Source of the DNA: a virus
Length of the DNA: 64,000 bases
Strand: one strand, 5' to 3'
IMG/VR virus record: IMGVR_UViG_3300032213_002454
Span: 1-64,000 of that record
Below are positions 18,119 to 27,371 of this stretch, in pieces; within the stretch, counting starts at the first letter, position 1; the number at the start of each line of letters is the position of its first letter. A model generated the notes under the pieces. That model saw only the letters and a list, made by a program, of their open reading frames with translations. It was not told the DNA's origin and searched no databases. The translations under genes were made by a program, and so were the position numbers.

Positions 18119-20539
18119 TTAAGATGAACATCCAAAACACTCAAACTCAGAGTCCTCGGGTCTTGTTGGTAAAACACCTTCTTTTAATATTCTGTCAGGT
18201 GGTGGAGGTGGAGTTTGTTTTTTTGTCATATCTAATGCCAAATGTTTTGCCCCTGTTGATATTGCCTTTGTTCTAACATAGTAACACAACGTTTTAAGAC
18301 CACTTTCCCAACCATGGAAATGTGATGAAGTAATTTTAGACAACGTTGGGTTTGACATGTAAATATTCATAGACTGTGATTGGTCGATAAATGGTGCTCG
18401 TTCCGCCGCCATATCAATAAGTTGTTTTTGTGAAATTTCCCAAATTGTTTTGTACTTAGGTATTAAGTGTTCAATTCGTTTAACTTTCTTATTGTAATTT
18501 TTATCCTCGGTATCCAAATAATTATTGAAATTAATATTTTGAATAGAACCTTCATTCATTATAATTTCATTTTTTAAATCTTCTGACCAAATACCGATTT
18601 TTTCAAAGTCGTTTATAAGATACTTGTTTACAATCATAATCTCACCACCAACAACCCTTCTATTGAATAGTGCGGAATGTGCGGGTTCAGTCATTTCAAA
18701 TGAACCTGTAATTTTAGCAGAAGACGCAACAGGCATTTGAGCGGTAAATAAAGAATTACATACTCCGTACTTTCCTACATTTTCTTTCAATGTTTTCCAA
18801 TCCCACATTCCTGATAAATTATCTTCTTTGAACCCCCACATGTCGTATTGAAATACTCCTTTTGACATTGGCGACCCATTAAAAAATTCATACGGTTTGT
18901 ATTTACCCTCAATACAAAGTTGGTTACTTTCATAAATTGCAGCGTAATAAATTGTTTCAAAAATTTCTTTGTTTAATTTTTTTGCTTCTTCTGATGTGAA
19001 GATATAATCCATTAAATAAAATACATCCGCTAATCCTTGAGTGCCAATCGCAATCGCTCTTTGTTCAAGACCTCCTTTCAACCCTTTTTTGGTTGAGTAG
19101 TTGTTAACATCTACAACTTTATTTAAAGCTCTAACAACTTTTTTTACCTCGTTAAATAATTTTTCAAAATCAAATTTATTTCCATTAACAAAGTTTTTTA
19201 AAACCATTGACGATAATGTACAAATAGCCGTTGTGTTTTCATCTGTATATTGATAGATTTCATTACAAAGGTTTGATTGTTTAATAACTCCAATATTTTG
19301 ATGATTAGTTTTTTTATTTGCACTGTCCTTTGAACACAAGTAAGGTACTCCCGTTTCTACTTGAGACTCTATAATTTTAGTCCAAATACTTTGGGCTGAA
19401 ACTTTTTTACCTAAACCTAACTGAACTGCGTTTTTATAGACCTCTTCGTACTCATCACCATAACATTCTTGTAACGGTTTTAACCCAGCTCTTTTAATGT
19501 CGTTAGGACAAAACAAGTACCAATCATCATTATTTTTTACCGCCCTCATAAAATTATCAGGTATCCAAAGAGCAGTAAATAAATCACGAGCTCTCAATTC
19601 TTCTGCACCTGTGTTCTTTTTGATATCAAGTAAATCAAAAATATCTTTGTGCCATGGTTCCAAATAAATCGCAGCAGAGCCAGGTCTTCTTCCTTGTTGA
19701 TTAAAAAATCTTAATGACTCATTAACAATTTTAAGATATTTTAATAATCCACCAGCAAATCCACCTGAAGTTGAAATTCTACTTTCTTTACTTCTAATGT
19801 TAGACATCGATAAACCAATTCCAGCAGCATCAGAAGAAAAGGTAGATATATCATTTAAAGTCCCCAACAAACCTTGTCTTGAATCGGAATCATTGTAGTG
19901 TAAAACACAAGATGCCAATTGAGGGACTTTTGTTCCTGAATTAATCATTATAGGTGTTGCCTTTGAAATTAATTGTCTGGATAGTGACTTGTAGTATTCA
20001 ACCGCATCTTCAAAAGTGTCCGTAACCCAAAGCGCAACTCTCATATACATGTGTTGTGGTCTTTCAATTACTTTACCGTTTGGTTTTTTTAACAAATACA
20101 TTTCTTGTAGTGACCTCCAAGCAAAATAGTCAAAATTGTAATCGTTATCGTGATTGATTACTGCATCTATCAAATTTTCACCATATCTATCAATTTTTTC
20201 AATTAAATCTTCGTGGATTATACCGTCTGAATATAATTCTTTCATAGTTTGTGAAAAACTATCAAGTGTTTCTTTATGATATGATGATATGGCCACTGAC
20301 GACGCCAATCTAGAATAATCATGGTGACTACCTGTGTACGCGGCCGCAATTTCATAGATTAACTTATCTAATTCTTTTGTTGTGACTTCACCTTCGGTAG
20401 GTACTGAAGTAATTACTTTAATAAAAATTTCATCTGAGTTTACGTTTAAACCTTTTGCTGAACGTTTTACTCTATTGTAAATTTTTTGTGGATTAAAGGC
20501 GACATTCTCCTCACCTCTTTTAATAATTTTTAATGACAT
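18119..20539 (-). CDS. nrdA: Class Ia ribonucleotide reductase large subunit (NrdA)
   Basis: An 806-residue protein that converts ribonucleoside diphosphates to deoxyribonucleotides for phage DNA synthesis. An N-terminal ATP-cone (about 1-95, begins MSLKIIKRGEENVAF) suggests allosteric activity control by ATP/dATP. Catalytic residues are visible: C211 in LASCVLHYN, the N423-x-C425-x-E427 triad in NLCNEI, and C440 in CTLSS. A Tyr pair in LCYYVRT suits the radical-transfer path. The C-terminal C801/C804 pair (CFGC) fits the shuttle cysteines that are re-reduced by thioredoxin or glutaredoxin. It lies 10 nt after nrdB and ends just before a strong terminator, so nrdB-nrdA form one unit. Length is slightly above the E. 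coli enzyme (761). Confidence 0.96.
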   Translation of the reverse strand: MSLKIIKRGEENVAFNPQKIYNRVKRSAKGLNVNSDEIFIKVITSVPTEGEVTTKELDKLIYEIAAAYTGSHHDYSRLASSVAISSYHKETLDSFSQTMKELYSDGIIHEDLIEKIDRYGENLIDAVINHDNDYNFDYFAWRSLQEMYLLKKPNGKVIERPQHMYMRVALWVTDTFEDAVEYYKSLSRQLISKATPIMINSGTKVPQLASCVLHYNDSDSRQGLLGTLNDISTFSSDAAGIGLSMSNIRSKESRISTSGGFAGGLLKYLKIVNESLRFFNQQGRRPGSAAIYLEPWHKDIFDLLDIKKNTGAEELRARDLFTALWIPDNFMRAVKNNDDWYLFCPNDIKRAGLKPLQECYGDEYEEVYKNAVQLGLGKKVSAQSIWTKIIESQVETGVPYLCSKDSANKKTNHQNIGVIKQSNLCNEIYQYTDENTTAICTLSSMVLKNFVNGNKFDFEKLFNEVKKVVRALNKVVDVNNYSTKKGLKGGLEQRAIAIGTQGLADVFYLMDYIFTSEEAKKLNKEIFETIYYAAIYESNQLCIEGKYKPYEFFNGSPMSKGVFQYDMWGFKEDNLSGMWDWKTLKENVGKYGVCNSLFTAQMPVASSAKITGSFEMTEPAHSALFNRRVVGGEIMIVNKYLINDFEKIGIWSEDLKNEIIMNEGSIQNINFNNYLDTEDKNYNKKVKRIEHLIPKYKTIWEISQKQLIDMAAERAPFIDQSQSMNIYMSNPTLSKITSSHFHGWESGLKTLCYYVRTKAISTGAKHLALDMTKKQTPPPPPDRILKEGVLPTRPEDSEFECFGCSS

Positions 20540-20549
20540 AATTTATAAT

Positions 20550-21497
20550 TTAGAAATCTTCTGTAAATGTTATTGTTTCGTTCAATTTTGCTTTTTGATA
20601 CTCTACCGTTCTGGACTCAAAGAAATTTCCTTTTGTTTCAACCGCAATCTGTTCCATGAATTTAAACGGTTGTTCCACGTTAAATTCTTTACTACATCCC
20701 ATCTTAACCAACAAACCATCAACAACAAACTCCAAATATTGTTTCATTAGGTTTGAGTTCATACCAATTAAAGACACTGGAAGTGACTCAGTGATAAATT
20801 CTTTTTCAATTTCTAAAGCTGAGAGTAGAATTTCTTTGATTCTTTTTTCTGATGGTCTTTCTTCTAAGTGATTATTTAATAAGTGAATTGCAAAATCACA
20901 ATGTAAGTTTTCATCTTTAAAGATAAGTGAGTTAGCATTACATAGTCCTTGCATAATTCCTCTTGATTTCATCCAAAAAATAGAACAAAAAGAACCTGAA
21001 AAGAAAATACCTTCGACAGCCGCAAACGCAACTAATCTTTCTGCAAATGATGCATTTTCAATCCATTCTAATGCCCATTTTGCTTTCTTTTGAACTGCAG
21101 GTAATCTATCAATCGCGTTGAAACACTCGTCTTTTTCTTTTGCGTTTGAAATGTAAGTATCAATCAACAAAGAATACATTAATGAATGAATATTTTCCAT
21201 AGCAAGTTGGAATCCATAAAAGAATTTTGCTTCAGGATATTGAACCTCGCGATAAAAGTTTTCTGCCAAATTTTCATTTACAATACCATCTGAAGCCGCG
21301 AAAAACGACAATACATTCTTGATAAAGAATTTTTCATTCTCTGTTAAATTTTCCCAATCTCTAATATCGTTGGTTAAATCGACTTCTTCTGCGGTCCAAA
21401 ACGCGGCTTGGTGTTGTTTGTAGTATTCCCAAATGTCGTTATGTTCGATTGGGAAGATGACAAAACGTCCAGGATTTTCTGTTAATATTTTTTCCAT
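20550..21497 (-). CDS. nrdB: Class Ia ribonucleotide reductase small subunit (NrdB)
   Basis: A 315-residue ferritin-like protein that carries the di-iron centre and tyrosyl radical used by NrdA. Putative metal ligands are in place: D70, E101 and H104 (MENIHSLMY), E162 (VEGIFF), E196 and H199 (KDENLHC). The radical Tyr is Y108, four residues after H104, so this is a conventional tyrosyl-radical enzyme rather than a Tyr-less variant. The C-terminal tail, which docks into NrdA, is present. The gene follows the helicase gene by 12 nt and precedes nrdA by 10 nt, giving helicase-nrdB-nrdA in one operon that couples precursor supply to replication. Confidence 0.96.
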   Translation of the reverse strand: MEKILTENPGRFVIFPIEHNDIWEYYKQHQAAFWTAEEVDLTNDIRDWENLTENEKFFIKNVLSFFAASDGIVNENLAENFYREVQYPEAKFFYGFQLAMENIHSLMYSLLIDTYISNAKEKDECFNAIDRLPAVQKKAKWALEWIENASFAERLVAFAAVEGIFFSGSFCSIFWMKSRGIMQGLCNANSLIFKDENLHCDFAIHLLNNHLEERPSEKRIKEILLSALEIEKEFITESLPVSLIGMNSNLMKQYLEFVVDGLLVKMGCSKEFNVEQPFKFMEQIAVETKGNFFESRTVEYQKAKLNETITFTEDF

Positions 21498-21509
21498 AGT
21501 TTAATTAAA

Positions 21510-22889
21510 TTAAGATTGTTGTTCTTTTAACCTCTTTTTTTCTAAGAGTTCTTTTACACGATTTTTGTTTCTTTCTTCTTTTTGTTCTTCCAAACCTAAG
21601 AAAGTCATACTTTGTTCTGTGTCTATTTCTAACATTGCATTATCAAACTTACAGTTTTCAAATACAATTCCGTCTTTGCCAATTCTTGACTTTGTTATGG
21701 CAATTGTTGCTAAGTTCATTTCTTTTTGTTGTAAACTTTTTGCAACTGTAATAATTACGTGACCCACTTGTGCTTTTTTGATTGAGCCACCCATTTGGTC
21801 TGTGGTGACAACTTCAGATGATATCGAGTTACGATTGCCTTGGGTTGCTGTCCATCCTGCGATATCTAATTCATGACACATAGCTTCAAATGCCCTCATG
21901 ACTGACCCCTCACTTTTCCATTCATCACCTAACATTTTATCAGGTACAACACAATCAATATAATCCAAAATAATCATATCAACTTTGTTCCCTTCAGCAA
22001 TCATTTTTCTAACTTGATTTTTAATTTGGTTCATAGTGACTGTATCTGAAGGTAACTTTTTCAATATTAATTTATTTTTTCTTGTAGATTGGATGTGTCT
22101 AACTTTTTCGATAACATCTTCTCTATTTTCAGTTAAATCGTCAGGGTGCATTCCAGTCCAAAGAGTAATATGTTTTCTTTGAATAATTTTTGGGTTGTCT
22201 TCAAAAAATATTTGTAAAACACTATACCCCAAGTTAAATGCGTGATTAGCAATTTTAGTAGTAAAAGTTGACTTACCTACACCTGTGGGTGCTAAGATAA
22301 CACCAATTTCTCCTTTTGCCAAACCTCCTCTCAATAAATTATCAATACCAGGCACTCCAATTGGAATTGGGTGTCTGTAATCATCATCTAAAACTTCATC
22401 TAAGTTAAAAAATACATCGGTAGTCCCTTTATCAACCTCACCAACTTGTAATGCCCCTCTAACCATTTCCTCTAAGTGGTCATAACTTTCAAAATCACCC
22501 TTATCAATAATTGATTGAGCTTTAGTCATAACCTTCTGTAATTCTTGTTGTTTACAGAATTTTAATGATTTTTCTTGAACGAAAGAAGAACCTTCATCAG
22601 AAACATTTTTTACTTGTTCAATAGTATCTAAAATACTTTTTTGAGCCATCGGTGAAGAAATTTCTGATTTTGTAAGTTGTTCTAACGTATCAAAAGTTGG
22701 GGCGTGCTCATATTTTGAATAGTATTCTTTTACCATTTGGCAAATGATTCGAAAATACTGATTATCGAAATAATGAGGGTCGATTACTTCTAATATTGAA
22801 TTAGAAAAATCTTTATAAAGAATGATATTATTAAGTAGTTGAATTTGAAATTTATTACCAAGATATCCAAAGTTTTTTTTGTCTGACAT
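21510..22889 (-). CDS. 41: Replicative DNA helicase (DnaB/gp41-like)
   Basis: A 459-residue RecA-fold hexameric helicase, close to T4 gp41 (475). An N-terminal helical domain (about 1-150) precedes the motor domain. Walker A is APTGVGKST at 200-208 and Walker B is MIILDYID at 305-312. The QMGGS segment (after TTDQ) and the GNRNSISSE region fit DnaB-family motifs H3-H4. The enzyme unwinds the lagging-strand template and recruits primase at the fork. No primase gene is seen in the window. A TATTTAT element lies 25 nt upstream, unusual for a replication gene. The C-terminus is charged (ENKNRVKELLEKKRLKEQ-like). Confidence 0.93.
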   Translation of the reverse strand: MSDKKNFGYLGNKFQIQLLNNIILYKDFSNSILEVIDPHYFDNQYFRIICQMVKEYYSKYEHAPTFDTLEQLTKSEISSPMAQKSILDTIEQVKNVSDEGSSFVQEKSLKFCKQQELQKVMTKAQSIIDKGDFESYDHLEEMVRGALQVGEVDKGTTDVFFNLDEVLDDDYRHPIPIGVPGIDNLLRGGLAKGEIGVILAPTGVGKSTFTTKIANHAFNLGYSVLQIFFEDNPKIIQRKHITLWTGMHPDDLTENREDVIEKVRHIQSTRKNKLILKKLPSDTVTMNQIKNQVRKMIAEGNKVDMIILDYIDCVVPDKMLGDEWKSEGSVMRAFEAMCHELDIAGWTATQGNRNSISSEVVTTDQMGGSIKKAQVGHVIITVAKSLQQKEMNLATIAITKSRIGKDGIVFENCKFDNAMLEIDTEQSMTFLGLEEQKEERNKNRVKELLEKKRLKEQQS

Positions 22890-22914
22890 GTGATTTAATT
22901 TATGTGATTTTTCA

Positions 22915-22921
22915 ATAAATA
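22915..22921 (-). promoter_or_regulatory. Late-promoter-like element upstream of helicase gene
   Basis: Sense strand GTATTTATT in the 35-nt gap before the helicase gene, 25 nt from its ATG. It is one of only two matches in front of probable non-structural replication-region genes, so it may be fortuitous or may give extended helicase/nrd expression. Confidence 0.4.
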
Positions 22922-22924
22922 CTA

Positions 22925-23377
22925 TTAGACTAAGGAATAATTTAGGTAGTTATGAGATAATTTTTTTGATGAAAAAATGTCAGTCAACTCCTTTAGTATT
23001 GTTTTTATGGATGGCCTAACGTCTAGGGTATATCTTACCTTTGGTGGGTACAATTTAGCATCTATAATACTATGACAAATTGTCTCATTTCCAACCTTTA
23101 AAATAATGTTAAATATTTCAGTCCCATCGGTATTTGAAGTGTTTAAAACTGTTTGGTCTTCTTCTATTTGGTATCTATTTTCCAACATATAGAATACTGA
23201 CTTGTTTCTAAGTTTGGTTTCTAATTCTGTTCTTAAACTTTTAATGTAATTCATTAACTCAACACTACCTTTAGCGTTTGTGTTAAATCCTTTTACATTA
23301 AAAAACCTTTGTACTACGAAATTATTGTTCAAAGTAATTAAAAACTCAACTTTAGTTATGTCATTTGAATCTTTCAT
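22925..23377 (-). CDS. Hypothetical protein in replication operon
   Basis: A 150-residue protein beginning MKDSNDITKVEFLITLNNNF. No recognised domain. It has an alpha/beta profile with a helical middle (AKGSVELMNYIKSLRTELETKL) and no membrane segment or Cys pair motif. It sits 8 nt after the exonuclease gene and 35 nt before the replicative helicase gene, which is where T4-like genomes often encode small replication accessory proteins such as a helicase loader (gp59) or similar. I see no motif that would support that specific assignment. Confidence 0.6.
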   Translation of the reverse strand: MKDSNDITKVEFLITLNNNFVVQRFFNVKGFNTNAKGSVELMNYIKSLRTELETKLRNKSVFYMLENRYQIEEDQTVLNTSNTDGTEIFNIILKVGNETICHSIIDAKLYPPKVRYTLDVRPSIKTILKELTDIFSSKKLSHNYLNYSLV

Positions 23378-23384
23378 AATTTTT

Positions 23385-24392
23385 TTAATTTTTTCTTTTA
23401 AATTTTGTTTTTTCTTTTCTTGTTAACTTTAAAAATGGTTTTAAAAAATAAATCCAATTATCATCTGTTTTTGGTAGATACTTAAATAGCCCGTCTTCCA
23501 TCATCATACGTATTAGGTTTTTGTATCCTCTACCATCAGGGTCCAATGATTCTGAATAATATGCCTCAACTAAATCTTTACCTTCTTGATTTATTAGTGG
23601 CTCATTTAAATCAATTAGTTTTTTATTAATCACATAGTACTCATCACCAAATACCCCCTCTTTTGTTTTACCAGACAAAAGATTTTGTAATGATTTGTTG
23701 TCTTTATTTTCTTTAAGGAGTTCTTCCCCTTTCGATAAAATATCGAATAATTCTACTTCTTTTTCAAGTAGCTCAGGAAAAAACTTAATTAAAGTCTTTT
23801 CACCTAAATAAAAAATACCGTCGATATTATCAGATGAATCACCCGTAAGGATTTTAATCGTTTTGACATTATAATGGGGAACTTCAAAATCGCTCATTTT
23901 GATAGTGTCCCCCATCTTATAATATCTTTTTGTGGATGGTGAATAAATAGTTACCTTTTCAGAAATAAGTTGTGTAAGGTCTCTATCGCTTGAGAAAATT
24001 GTTTTATTCTCGTCTTCAGAAATTTGACAGTAATACGCAATTAAATCATCCGCTTCTGAATTTTCAACTTCAAGTTGTCTAACAAACATCTCTTCAAGAT
24101 ATTGTTTGACTCGTTGTTTTTGTTCTTCATAAGAATCTTGTTTAATCTCATTAGAAAGGGCTCTACGGTTTAATTTATACTTGGGGTATATCAACCTTCT
24201 CTGTGATGAGTTCGTGTCGCTATCCCAAAATACTACAACTTTATTATAGTTGTTCTCCTCCAAAAACTTTCTTAAAGTATTTAAAAAGTGCCAAATGGCC
24301 CCAATATGTTTTCCTTTGTGGAAATAATCTTTCACACCATGAAAACCAATTTTCATCAAATTGTTCCCATCAACCAATAAGGTTTTTGTCAC
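23385..24392 (-). CDS. rnh: 5'-3' exonuclease / RNase H (FEN-like, T4 Rnh type)
   Basis: A 335-residue flap-nuclease-family enzyme, similar in length to T4 RNase H (305), which removes RNA primers and flaps on the lagging strand. Metal-binding acidic residues appear in order: D8 (LLVDGNN), D57/D59 (FWDSD), E113/D115/D116 (NSEADD), D136/D138 (SSDRD), and D185/D188 within GDSSDN (184-189) opening the helix-hairpin-helix region. The C-terminus is basic (KLTRKEKTKFKRKN). It lies in the replication cluster between the recombinase (21 nt upstream) and a small hypothetical gene. DNA polymerase I-type 5' nuclease domains share the fold, but no polymerase domain is attached. Confidence 0.9.
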   Translation of the reverse strand: MTKTLLVDGNNLMKIGFHGVKDYFHKGKHIGAIWHFLNTLRKFLEENNYNKVVVFWDSDTNSSQRRLIYPKYKLNRRALSNEIKQDSYEEQKQRVKQYLEEMFVRQLEVENSEADDLIAYYCQISEDENKTIFSSDRDLTQLISEKVTIYSPSTKRYYKMGDTIKMSDFEVPHYNVKTIKILTGDSSDNIDGIFYLGEKTLIKFFPELLEKEVELFDILSKGEELLKENKDNKSLQNLLSGKTKEGVFGDEYYVINKKLIDLNEPLINQEGKDLVEAYYSESLDPDGRGYKNLIRMMMEDGLFKYLPKTDDNWIYFLKPFLKLTRKEKTKFKRKN

Positions 24393-24413
24393 TTTTTTTG
24401 TTTTTAATTGTTA

Positions 24414-25421
24414 CTACTCTACTTCTTCTTTTTCTGATTTCAAATCGAAGTCACCATCAACTCCGATTATTTCCTTCCAATATTCAGCATAATCTTTTTT
24501 GTATTGTTCGATAGACGCCTTTTCTTCGGAAGCTTCTTTTCCCGGTAAGAAACCGTGTGGTGTTACGATAATCTTTCCGTCTTCAAAACCAAGTCCGTTA
24601 ATGTGATTTTTCATAACAGACACCTTAGTTCTTGATGCAAACTTCACAGTTCTCTTATCTTTAGTTGCGGTAATTTTTGTAGTACCGGCACCTTTTTGAT
24701 TTCCAAATAAGAATACTAATGAAGAGTTTAACCAAATAGCCTCACCACCTTTTGCTTTAATTTTAGGTTGTCCAAATGGATTATCAGGTAGTTCAACCCA
24801 AGGTTGATTGACAATGATTAAGGTATTTTCGTATTTAGAGTCCGCTTTACGTGAACCTGAAATACGTTGGTTAATACCCATACCAATCTTGTCGGCCAAA
24901 ACACTTGCGTTGTGTTGTTTACCTCCTTTACCTTCGTAAGTCATTTTACAAGGAACAGAACCTACTGAGTCCCACATAATACACAATGAATAATCAATAT
25001 CACCCTTTTCTTGAGCGTCTAATAAATCATTAATGTAATCTGTGATTTGTTCAATATAATCAAAGTTATTATTGAATATATAAAAACCATCCCACTCTAA
25101 TTCTCCTGTTTCTGTATCTACAACTTCTTCACATTCAAACCCCATCAACTTAGCGTGGTCAAACGACCATTTTTGTTCAGTTATGATGAATACAGGTAAA
25201 ATACCTTTCTTTTGAGCATCAACCGCAGTTTTAACTAACGCTGTTGTCTTACCCGTATCTGAATGTCCTAAGAACATATTGATGTGTCCCATAGCAGGAC
25301 CAGGTAAACCAACCGCATCCAAAAACGGAGAACCAAGGTCAAAGAATCTTTGTGGTTTATACTTTGCCGATGTGGAAAACTTTTTTTTCAAAGACCCGAA
25401 GTCGTTCTTCTTAATAGCCAT
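24414..25421 (-). CDS. uvsX: UvsX/RecA-like recombinase
   Basis: A 335-residue RecA-family protein. Walker A is GHSDTGKTT at 52-60 and Walker B ends at D151 (SLCIMWDSVGS). The region IIVNQPWVELPDN fits the RecA/UvsX core around motif L1, and the segment QPKIKAKGGEAIWLNSS resembles the L2-flanking strand. UvsX forms filaments on ssDNA and drives strand exchange for recombination-dependent replication and repair. The C-terminus is acidic (SEKEEVE), as in RecA-family proteins that modulate DNA access. The gene's ATG overlaps the stop of a 73-residue protein by 1 nt and is followed by the exonuclease gene. Confidence 0.92.
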   Translation of the reverse strand: MAIKKNDFGSLKKKFSTSAKYKPQRFFDLGSPFLDAVGLPGPAMGHINMFLGHSDTGKTTALVKTAVDAQKKGILPVFIITEQKWSFDHAKLMGFECEEVVDTETGELEWDGFYIFNNNFDYIEQITDYINDLLDAQEKGDIDYSLCIMWDSVGSVPCKMTYEGKGGKQHNASVLADKIGMGINQRISGSRKADSKYENTLIIVNQPWVELPDNPFGQPKIKAKGGEAIWLNSSLVFLFGNQKGAGTTKITATKDKRTVKFASRTKVSVMKNHINGLGFEDGKIIVTPHGFLPGKEASEEKASIEQYKKDYAEYWKEIIGVDGDFDLKSEKEEVE

Positions 25422-25642
25422 TACAGTTCGTAAATTTTAAAGTTGTTAATGGTTTCCAACTTGTCGTTTGCATTAGTTAGTTGTTCAACCAAATTATCCA
25501 TTTCTTCGGTATGTTGTGGGTGCTCACCAATACCTACAGGGTTTGTAAAATATACATATAATCTTGCTTCTGCATCTGCAATTTCAGACTCGTATTTTTT
25601 TACAAGAGCATCTTTTAATTTTTCTGCTAAAAATGTGTTCAT
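25421..25642 (-). CDS. Small hypothetical protein upstream of uvsX
   Basis: A 73-residue protein, mostly helical with a predicted hairpin (EKLKDALVKKYESEIADAE and EEMDNLVEQLTNANDKLE), separated by a short loop with YFTNPVGIGEHP. No catalytic or metal-binding pattern. It overlaps uvsX by 1 nt, so it is translationally coupled to it. T4 UvsX works with the loader UvsY (137 residues, helical); a mediator role is conceivable but there is no sequence evidence for it here. Confidence 0.6.
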   Translation of the reverse strand: MNTFLAEKLKDALVKKYESEIADAEARLYVYFTNPVGIGEHPQHTEEMDNLVEQLTNANDKLETINNFKIYEL

Positions 25643-25663
25643 TTTTTTAATTTTTTAAAGTTA

Positions 25664-25694
25664 ATAAAAATCGGGCTTAGGTAGAAAGCCCGAT
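25664..25694 (-). terminator. Intrinsic terminator after gp32-like SSB gene
   Basis: Perfect 9-bp stem ATCGGGCTT/AAGCCCGAT (25670-25678 with 25686-25694), 7-nt loop, followed on the minus strand by TTTTATT. It isolates the SSB message, in keeping with high and separate SSB expression. Confidence 0.87.
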
Positions 25695-25708
25695 TATGTT
25701 TGTTTGAT

Positions 25709-26563
25709 TTAGAATGGTAAATCTTCTGATGGTTCTTCGTTTGCTTGTGGGTCAACAACAGGAGCGGTTTCTTGTTTTGAACCTCCAAGTGAAGTCTCAG
25801 ACTCTTCTCCGTAAACATATTTTTTTAGTTCAGATGACCAAATTGGAGTTTCTCCAACAGCAACTGCCTCTAAATATTCTACAGGTTTTTTAGAATATAC
25901 ATCATTCCATGTAAGTTCATCTTGAATCCATCCTTCCATGATTGCCTTATCTTCATGTAGTGGTTGTGGGTCATCATACATAATAGTTTGAATTACTGTG
26001 TACTCTTTTCCTTGTGGTGTTTTTGCCCTTGTAAGTTCAATAATTAAATCACGACCTTTTTCGGCATTGGTTACGTCACCTTTTGCTTTCCAAATAGGTA
26101 AAATTTTATCTAAAACACCTTCTTGTTTGTAGTTGTGTTTGAATCTCCAAAACTTAACCCCGTCTTGTTCATTATCTCGGTCAATAACTTTTACAATGTA
26201 AAATAAACGTGAACGGTATTGTGATGCCAATTCTTTGTCTTCTTTTTTACCTGTCGAAATCAATTCGTTATAAACTTCACTTAATGGTGAACGGTCATTG
26301 TCGTTTTTCTCGGGGTCATACAACTTAACCCACTGTCCGTTTACTTGGATTTCATGATACCAAACTTCAACAAATGGTGATGAACCATCTTTTGTAGGTA
26401 AGATACGGATTCTCCGTGATGCGGATTTTTCATTCTTCTGAAGAATTGCAGAAAAATACTTCTTCAATCTGTCTTCTTGAGAAATATTTGTTTTTTGTGA
26501 ACTCGATGATGTTGAGTTCTTTTCGTACTGCGCAAGTACTGAATCTAATACTGAATTTGCCAT
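25709..26563 (-). CDS. 32: Single-stranded DNA-binding protein (gp32-like)
   Basis: A 284-residue protein, close to T4 gp32 (301). It has a basic N-terminal segment, a core with RRIRILPTKDGSSPFVEVWY and SRLFYIVKVIDRDNEQD typical of the gp32 OB-fold region, and an acidic tail (QANEEPSEDLPF) like the protein-recruiting C-terminus of gp32. It coats ssDNA and coordinates polymerase, helicase loading and recombination. Unlike T4 gp32 it contains no cysteine, so the zinc-binding subdomain is absent or rebuilt. The gene is monocistronic: it lies between two intrinsic terminators (26630-26655 upstream, 25664-25694 downstream). No TATTTAT element precedes the start, consistent with early/middle expression. 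Confidence 0.85.
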   Translation of the reverse strand: MANSVLDSVLAQYEKNSTSSSSQKTNISQEDRLKKYFSAILQKNEKSASRRIRILPTKDGSSPFVEVWYHEIQVNGQWVKLYDPEKNDNDRSPLSEVYNELISTGKKEDKELASQYRSRLFYIVKVIDRDNEQDGVKFWRFKHNYKQEGVLDKILPIWKAKGDVTNAEKGRDLIIELTRAKTPQGKEYTVIQTIMYDDPQPLHEDKAIMEGWIQDELTWNDVYSKKPVEYLEAVAVGETPIWSSELKKYVYGEESETSLGGSKQETAPVVDPQANEEPSEDLPF

Positions 26564-26629
26564 AAATAAATTTTTAATTATTACTCTTTTATCTATGAAA
26601 AATATAAGTGAAAATTAAAGTTTGTCAAA

Positions 26630-26655
26630 TAAAAAAGGGAAGATAATTCTTCCCT
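26630..26655 (-). terminator. Intrinsic terminator after the 226-residue protein gene
   Basis: 6-bp stem GGGAAG/CTTCCC (26637-26642 with 26649-26654), 6-nt loop, followed on the minus strand by TTTTTTATTT. It ends the unit carrying the second late cluster before the SSB gene. Confidence 0.85.
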
Positions 26656-26680
26656 CAATTTTGTTGTAAAAGTTTGATTT

Positions 26681-27361
26681 TTATTCAGAATCTTCTTCAG
26701 TATCGTATAGGTTAAAAGTTTTTTTAACTTCATTTGGTGAATAGTTTTCAACTTCATCAGAAGTTAAAATATATTCGTTCTTTCCACTTTTTTCCATTTC
26801 ATCTTTTTTGACATCAAAAAAGTCTGTAAGTTTTTGATTGTATGGATAAGAATCTAATGAACGTAATTCTAATTTTTCTTCAGGACTTTTTTGTCTATAC
26901 TTTTCTAACTTAGTTTCAAGACTATTAATTTTATTCATTATTTCATCCATATTAGATAGTTTCGACTCTAAGTCATCTAATTTTGTGAAAATTCCATCCA
27001 TAAACTCATCCTGTTTTGCTTGAATTTCTTGTTGGGTAGTTACTAAATCTGTGATATCGATTTCCTCAGTTTCTTCTTCACCTTCATCTTCAGGTGTCAC
27101 TTCTTCAACATCGGGGTCATTTTCAACATCTACAGGTTCAGGAACTTCGGTTGCTCCTGCCGCTGCGGGGTCCGCAGCTCCTGCCGCTGCGGGGTCCGGT
27201 GCACCTCCCGCCGCTGGGTCGACAGCTGTAGGGTCAGCCGCCGCTGGGTCGGCTGCCGGGTCTGCCGGTGGTGGAGGAGGAACATCTTGTTCTCTAAGAA
27301 TATAAGAATTAATTTGATTGAATCTTTTTAATTCTTCTAAGATTTTTCTATCTAAACTCAT
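26681..27361 (-). CDS. Ala/Pro/Asp-repeat and coiled-coil protein
   Basis: A 226-residue acidic protein. Residues 1-26 form a basic/amphipathic leader (MSLDRKILEELKRFNQINS) ending ILREQD. Residues ~27-80 are a low-complexity Pro/Ala/Asp segment (poly-Pro then repeated DPAA units). Residues ~80-110 are strongly acidic (EVTPEDEGEEETEEID), and 110-160 form a heptad-like coiled coil (FTKLDDLESKLSNMDEIMNK). The Ala/Pro repeat is encoded by locally GC-rich DNA in an otherwise AT-rich genome. Function unknown; acidic coiled-coil proteins in T4-like phages include scaffolds and internal head proteins, but placement after baseplate genes does not settle it. A terminator follows. Confidence 0.6.
   Translation of the reverse strand: MSLDRKILEELKRFNQINSYILREQDVPPPPPADPAADPAAADPTAVDPAAGGAPDPAAAGAADPAAAGATEVPEPVDVENDPDVEEVTPEDEGEEETEEIDITDLVTTQQEIQAKQDEFMDGIFTKLDDLESKLSNMDEIMNKINSLETKLEKYRQKSPEEKLELRSLDSYPYNQKLTDFFDVKKDEMEKSGKNEYILTSDEVENYSPNEVKKTFNLYDTEEDSE
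27150..27262. repeat. GC-rich low-complexity repeat (Ala/Asp/Pro codons)
   Basis: Degenerate short repeats built from GCTCCTGCCGCTGCGGGGTC-like units, encoding DPAA-type residues on the minus strand. Base composition contrasts sharply with flanking sequence. Confidence 0.7.
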
Positions 27362-27371
27362 TTTTAAAAAT

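Noticed and set aside
27051-27305. Plus-strand Ser/Ala/Gly-rich frame
   Set aside because: Antisense of the Ala/Pro/Asp-repeat region; low complexity keeps the frame open, and no start context or partner gene supports it.
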